From Methylophilus sp. QUAN (GTDB lineage: Bacteria > Pseudomonadota > Gammaproteobacteria > Burkholderiales > Methylophilaceae), in assembly GCF_015354445.1 (NCBI RefSeq), contig NZ_JADKYT010000001.1, positions 806,001 to 870,000 of the forward strand: a DNA stretch of 64,000 bases, in the 5' to 3' direction. Shown piece after piece: positions 62,341 through 64,000 of the stretch. The stretch's first letter is position 1. The number at the start of each line of letters is the position of its first letter. Under the pieces are notes generated by a model that did not search any database, was not told the origin of the DNA, and worked only from the letters and a program-made list of their open reading frames with translations. The position numbers and the translations under genes were made by a program.

Positions 62341-64000
62341 ATGCTGCCAAGCGCCACAGTCGGATTACTGTTTGGAGTTTGGCTATTTCAGCAACAGCCT
62401 AGGCTGTGGTCGCTGGCGGTATGGGCAGGCTGGTTGGCGGCATTCGTTACGCTGCGTCTATTGCTGTTTGGCCTGATGCCAGGCCGTGTCCCGGGTATTG
62501 TCTTTTCTTTCCCCTTTCAAACCCTGCTGCGCAGGCTATGGCTGGTCTTGCTGATTGCCGCCCTGGCATTTGCCTACGTGCAGGCGCGTGCCTGGTGGCG
62601 TTTGCAATCGGTGTTGCCTGCGGCCTGCGAGCAGTTGGTGATACCTGTACAGGGTGTCATTGTCAGTGTGCCCGAGCGTGATGCGCGCGGTCAGCATGTC
62701 GATCTCGCCGTCGAACGCAGCTTCAATCCGGCCTGTCCCTTACCCGCCAACATACGCTTGCATCTCTATCAGCAGACTTATCGCGGCGAGGCTGCAAAAC
62801 CACTGGCGTTACCGTATTTGCAAGCAGGTGAACGCTGGCAATTCAGTGTCCGCCTCAAGCGGCCACATGCCACGCGTAATCCGCATGGGTTTGATTATGC
62901 TGCCTGGTGTCTGTCGAATGACATCGGTGCCAGCGGGTCCATTGACACCAAAGCCCCCATGCATCAATTGCAACCCCTGGTCTGGCAACCTGCCGCGTTG
63001 ATTGCACGCTGGCGCGCCAGTGTGGGGGAGCGTATTGAGCGCGTGTTGGGTGCGACGCCCGCCAGTGCCGTCTTGCGTGCGCTGGTGATTGGCGATGACA
63101 GCCACATTACGCGCACGGACTGGCAATTGTTTGTGGATACCGGCATTAATCATCTGGTCTCGATATCAGGCTTGCACATTACGATGCTGGCTTCATTGGG
63201 CTATCTGTGTATCGGTTGGCTTTGGCGATTACGCCCGCGTTGGGCCTTGCATCTGCCCTCCAAATTGGCGGCGAGCGCGGGCGGCGCATTGGTTGCGATT
63301 GCCTATTCGGCCTTGGCAGGCTTTTCTATTCCCACCCAACGTACGCTATACATGTTGCTCACGGTGCTGGTGATGCTGAGCCTCAAGCATAGATTGCCTT
63401 TTTCCTGGATACTTTGCGTTGCCATGTGGGTCGTGCTGTTACTGGATCCGTGGGCGGTCATGGCACCCGGGTTCTGGCTGTCTTTTGGCGCGGTGGCGGT
63501 ATTGGCGTTCGCCATGGGCGGGCGTTTGCGCCCGTCACGCTGGTGGCAATCTGCACTACAAACACAATGGATTATGACGCTGGCATTGGTGCCGGTACTT
63601 ATCCTGTTTTTTAATCAACTCTCGCTGGTCTCGCCGCTGGCAAATGGCCTGGCAATTCCCATGGTGAGTGTGGGCGTGGTGCCGCTGGCGATTGCCGGGG
63701 CGGTGTTGCCCTTGGATGGCTTATTACACATCGCTGCCGGATTGTGGCAGGTGTGCGCGCACGCCTTGGCGTGGTTGCATCAATTGCCCTGGGCGGTGGG
63801 GTATGTGGCGACGCCACCCATGTGGGCATGGCTGATGGCCATGTTGGGGACACTGGTATGGCTGATGCCACGGGGCTGGCCCTTGCGCTGGGCTGGGTTA
63901 TTATTATGGTTGCCGCTGTGGCAACCCCTGTCACCAGCGTTGCAACCTGGCCAAATGCGTGTCACTGTACTGGATGTCGGACAAGGCTTGAGTGTGCTGG
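62341..64000 (+). CDS. comEC: DNA internalization-related competence protein ComEC/Rec2 (5' part)
   Basis: The open frame from ATG 62341 runs to the end of the window (553 residues so far) without a stop. It starts with several hydrophobic helices, then a DUF4131-type region, then the Competence domain with FVDTGINHLVSISGLHITMLA. The last residues read VTVLDVGQGLSVL, the start of the metallo-beta-lactamase-like domain. ComEC forms the inner-membrane channel for single-stranded DNA during transformation. The C-terminus lies beyond the window. Confidence 0.95.
   Translation, partial: MLPSATVGLLFGVWLFQQQPRLWSLAVWAGWLAAFVTLRLLLFGLMPGRVPGIVFSFPFQTLLRRLWLVLLIAALAFAYVQARAWWRLQSVLPAACEQLVIPVQGVIVSVPERDARGQHVDLAVERSFNPACPLPANIRLHLYQQTYRGEAAKPLALPYLQAGERWQFSVRLKRPHATRNPHGFDYAAWCLSNDIGASGSIDTKAPMHQLQPLVWQPAALIARWRASVGERIERVLGATPASAVLRALVIGDDSHITRTDWQLFVDTGINHLVSISGLHITMLASLGYLCIGWLWRLRPRWALHLPSKLAASAGGALVAIAYSALAGFSIPTQRTLYMLLTVLVMLSLKHRLPFSWILCVAMWVVLLLDPWAVMAPGFWLSFGAVAVLAFAMGGRLRPSRWWQSALQTQWIMTLALVPVLILFFNQLSLVSPLANGLAIPMVSVGVVPLAIAGAVLPLDGLLHIAAGLWQVCAHALAWLHQLPWAVGYVATPPMWAWLMAMLGTLVWLMPRGWPLRWAGLLLWLPLWQPLSPALQPGQMRVTVLDVGQGLSVL

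Overview
The window reads as chromosomal DNA of a betaproteobacterial methylotroph of the family Methylophilaceae, most likely Methylophilus or a close relative. The main reason is the gene order at 20.2-33.6 kb: porin, formamidase, FmdB and an amide/urea ABC transporter, which is the fmd locus known from Methylophilus methylotrophus, joined here to a full urease operon. Other support comes from the beta-type layouts ubiE-ubiJ-ubiB, ftsY-ftsE-ftsX beside two M16 peptidases and rsmD-coaD-ferredoxin, and a single LolC/E protein with LolD. This is a recognition-based assignment; no database was searched. LAYOUT: 0-3.5 kb holds the end of a Gld-type ABC export cluster and mutM. 3.5-10.4 kb (minus strand) holds a diguanylate cyclase, a sodium:solute symporter, a DUF2147 protein, and DUF971-ubiE-ubiJ-ubiB for ubiquinone synthesis. 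10.6-13.6 kb holds a solitary dynamin-like GTPase facing rpoH. rpoH is preceded by a near-perfect CIRCE element and appears to start at a non-canonical AUC codon. 13.8-16.5 kb is a visibly AT-rich two-gene island: a PD-(D/E)XK-like protein and an HNH-type nuclease fused to a large unknown domain. It is the best candidate here for an undescribed defence-like system. 16.7-20.1 kb holds an SDR/LysR pair, a gene-poor stretch and two exported proteins. 20.1-38.8 kb is the nitrogen-scavenging region. FmdC admits short amides and urea, and the FmdDEF/UrtDE ABC importer takes them up. FmdA splits formamide, and UreABC with UreDEFG splits urea. A HupE/UreJ protein follows. The region ends with a 1146-residue fusion of an NCS1 permease, a histidine kinase and a receiver, plus a LuxR-type response regulator. 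A 19-bp sequence (17/19 identical, on opposite strands) lies upstream of both the porin and the permease-kinase, so this two-component pair probably controls the locus and itself. 38.8-47.9 kb holds an SDR, envelope proteins, an EmrB-like exporter, ferredoxin-NADP reductase, and EtfAB plus ETF:ubiquinone oxidoreductase with a LysR regulator between them. 47.96-48.50 kb is non-coding: two inverted copies of a modular structured repeat with compensatory changes in two stems. 48.5-64 kb holds ftsXEY, an M16 peptidase pair, rsmD, coaD, a ferredoxin, gloA, ppc, csbD, lolC-lolD and the start of comEC. No rRNA, tRNA, insertion sequence or CRISPR array was seen.
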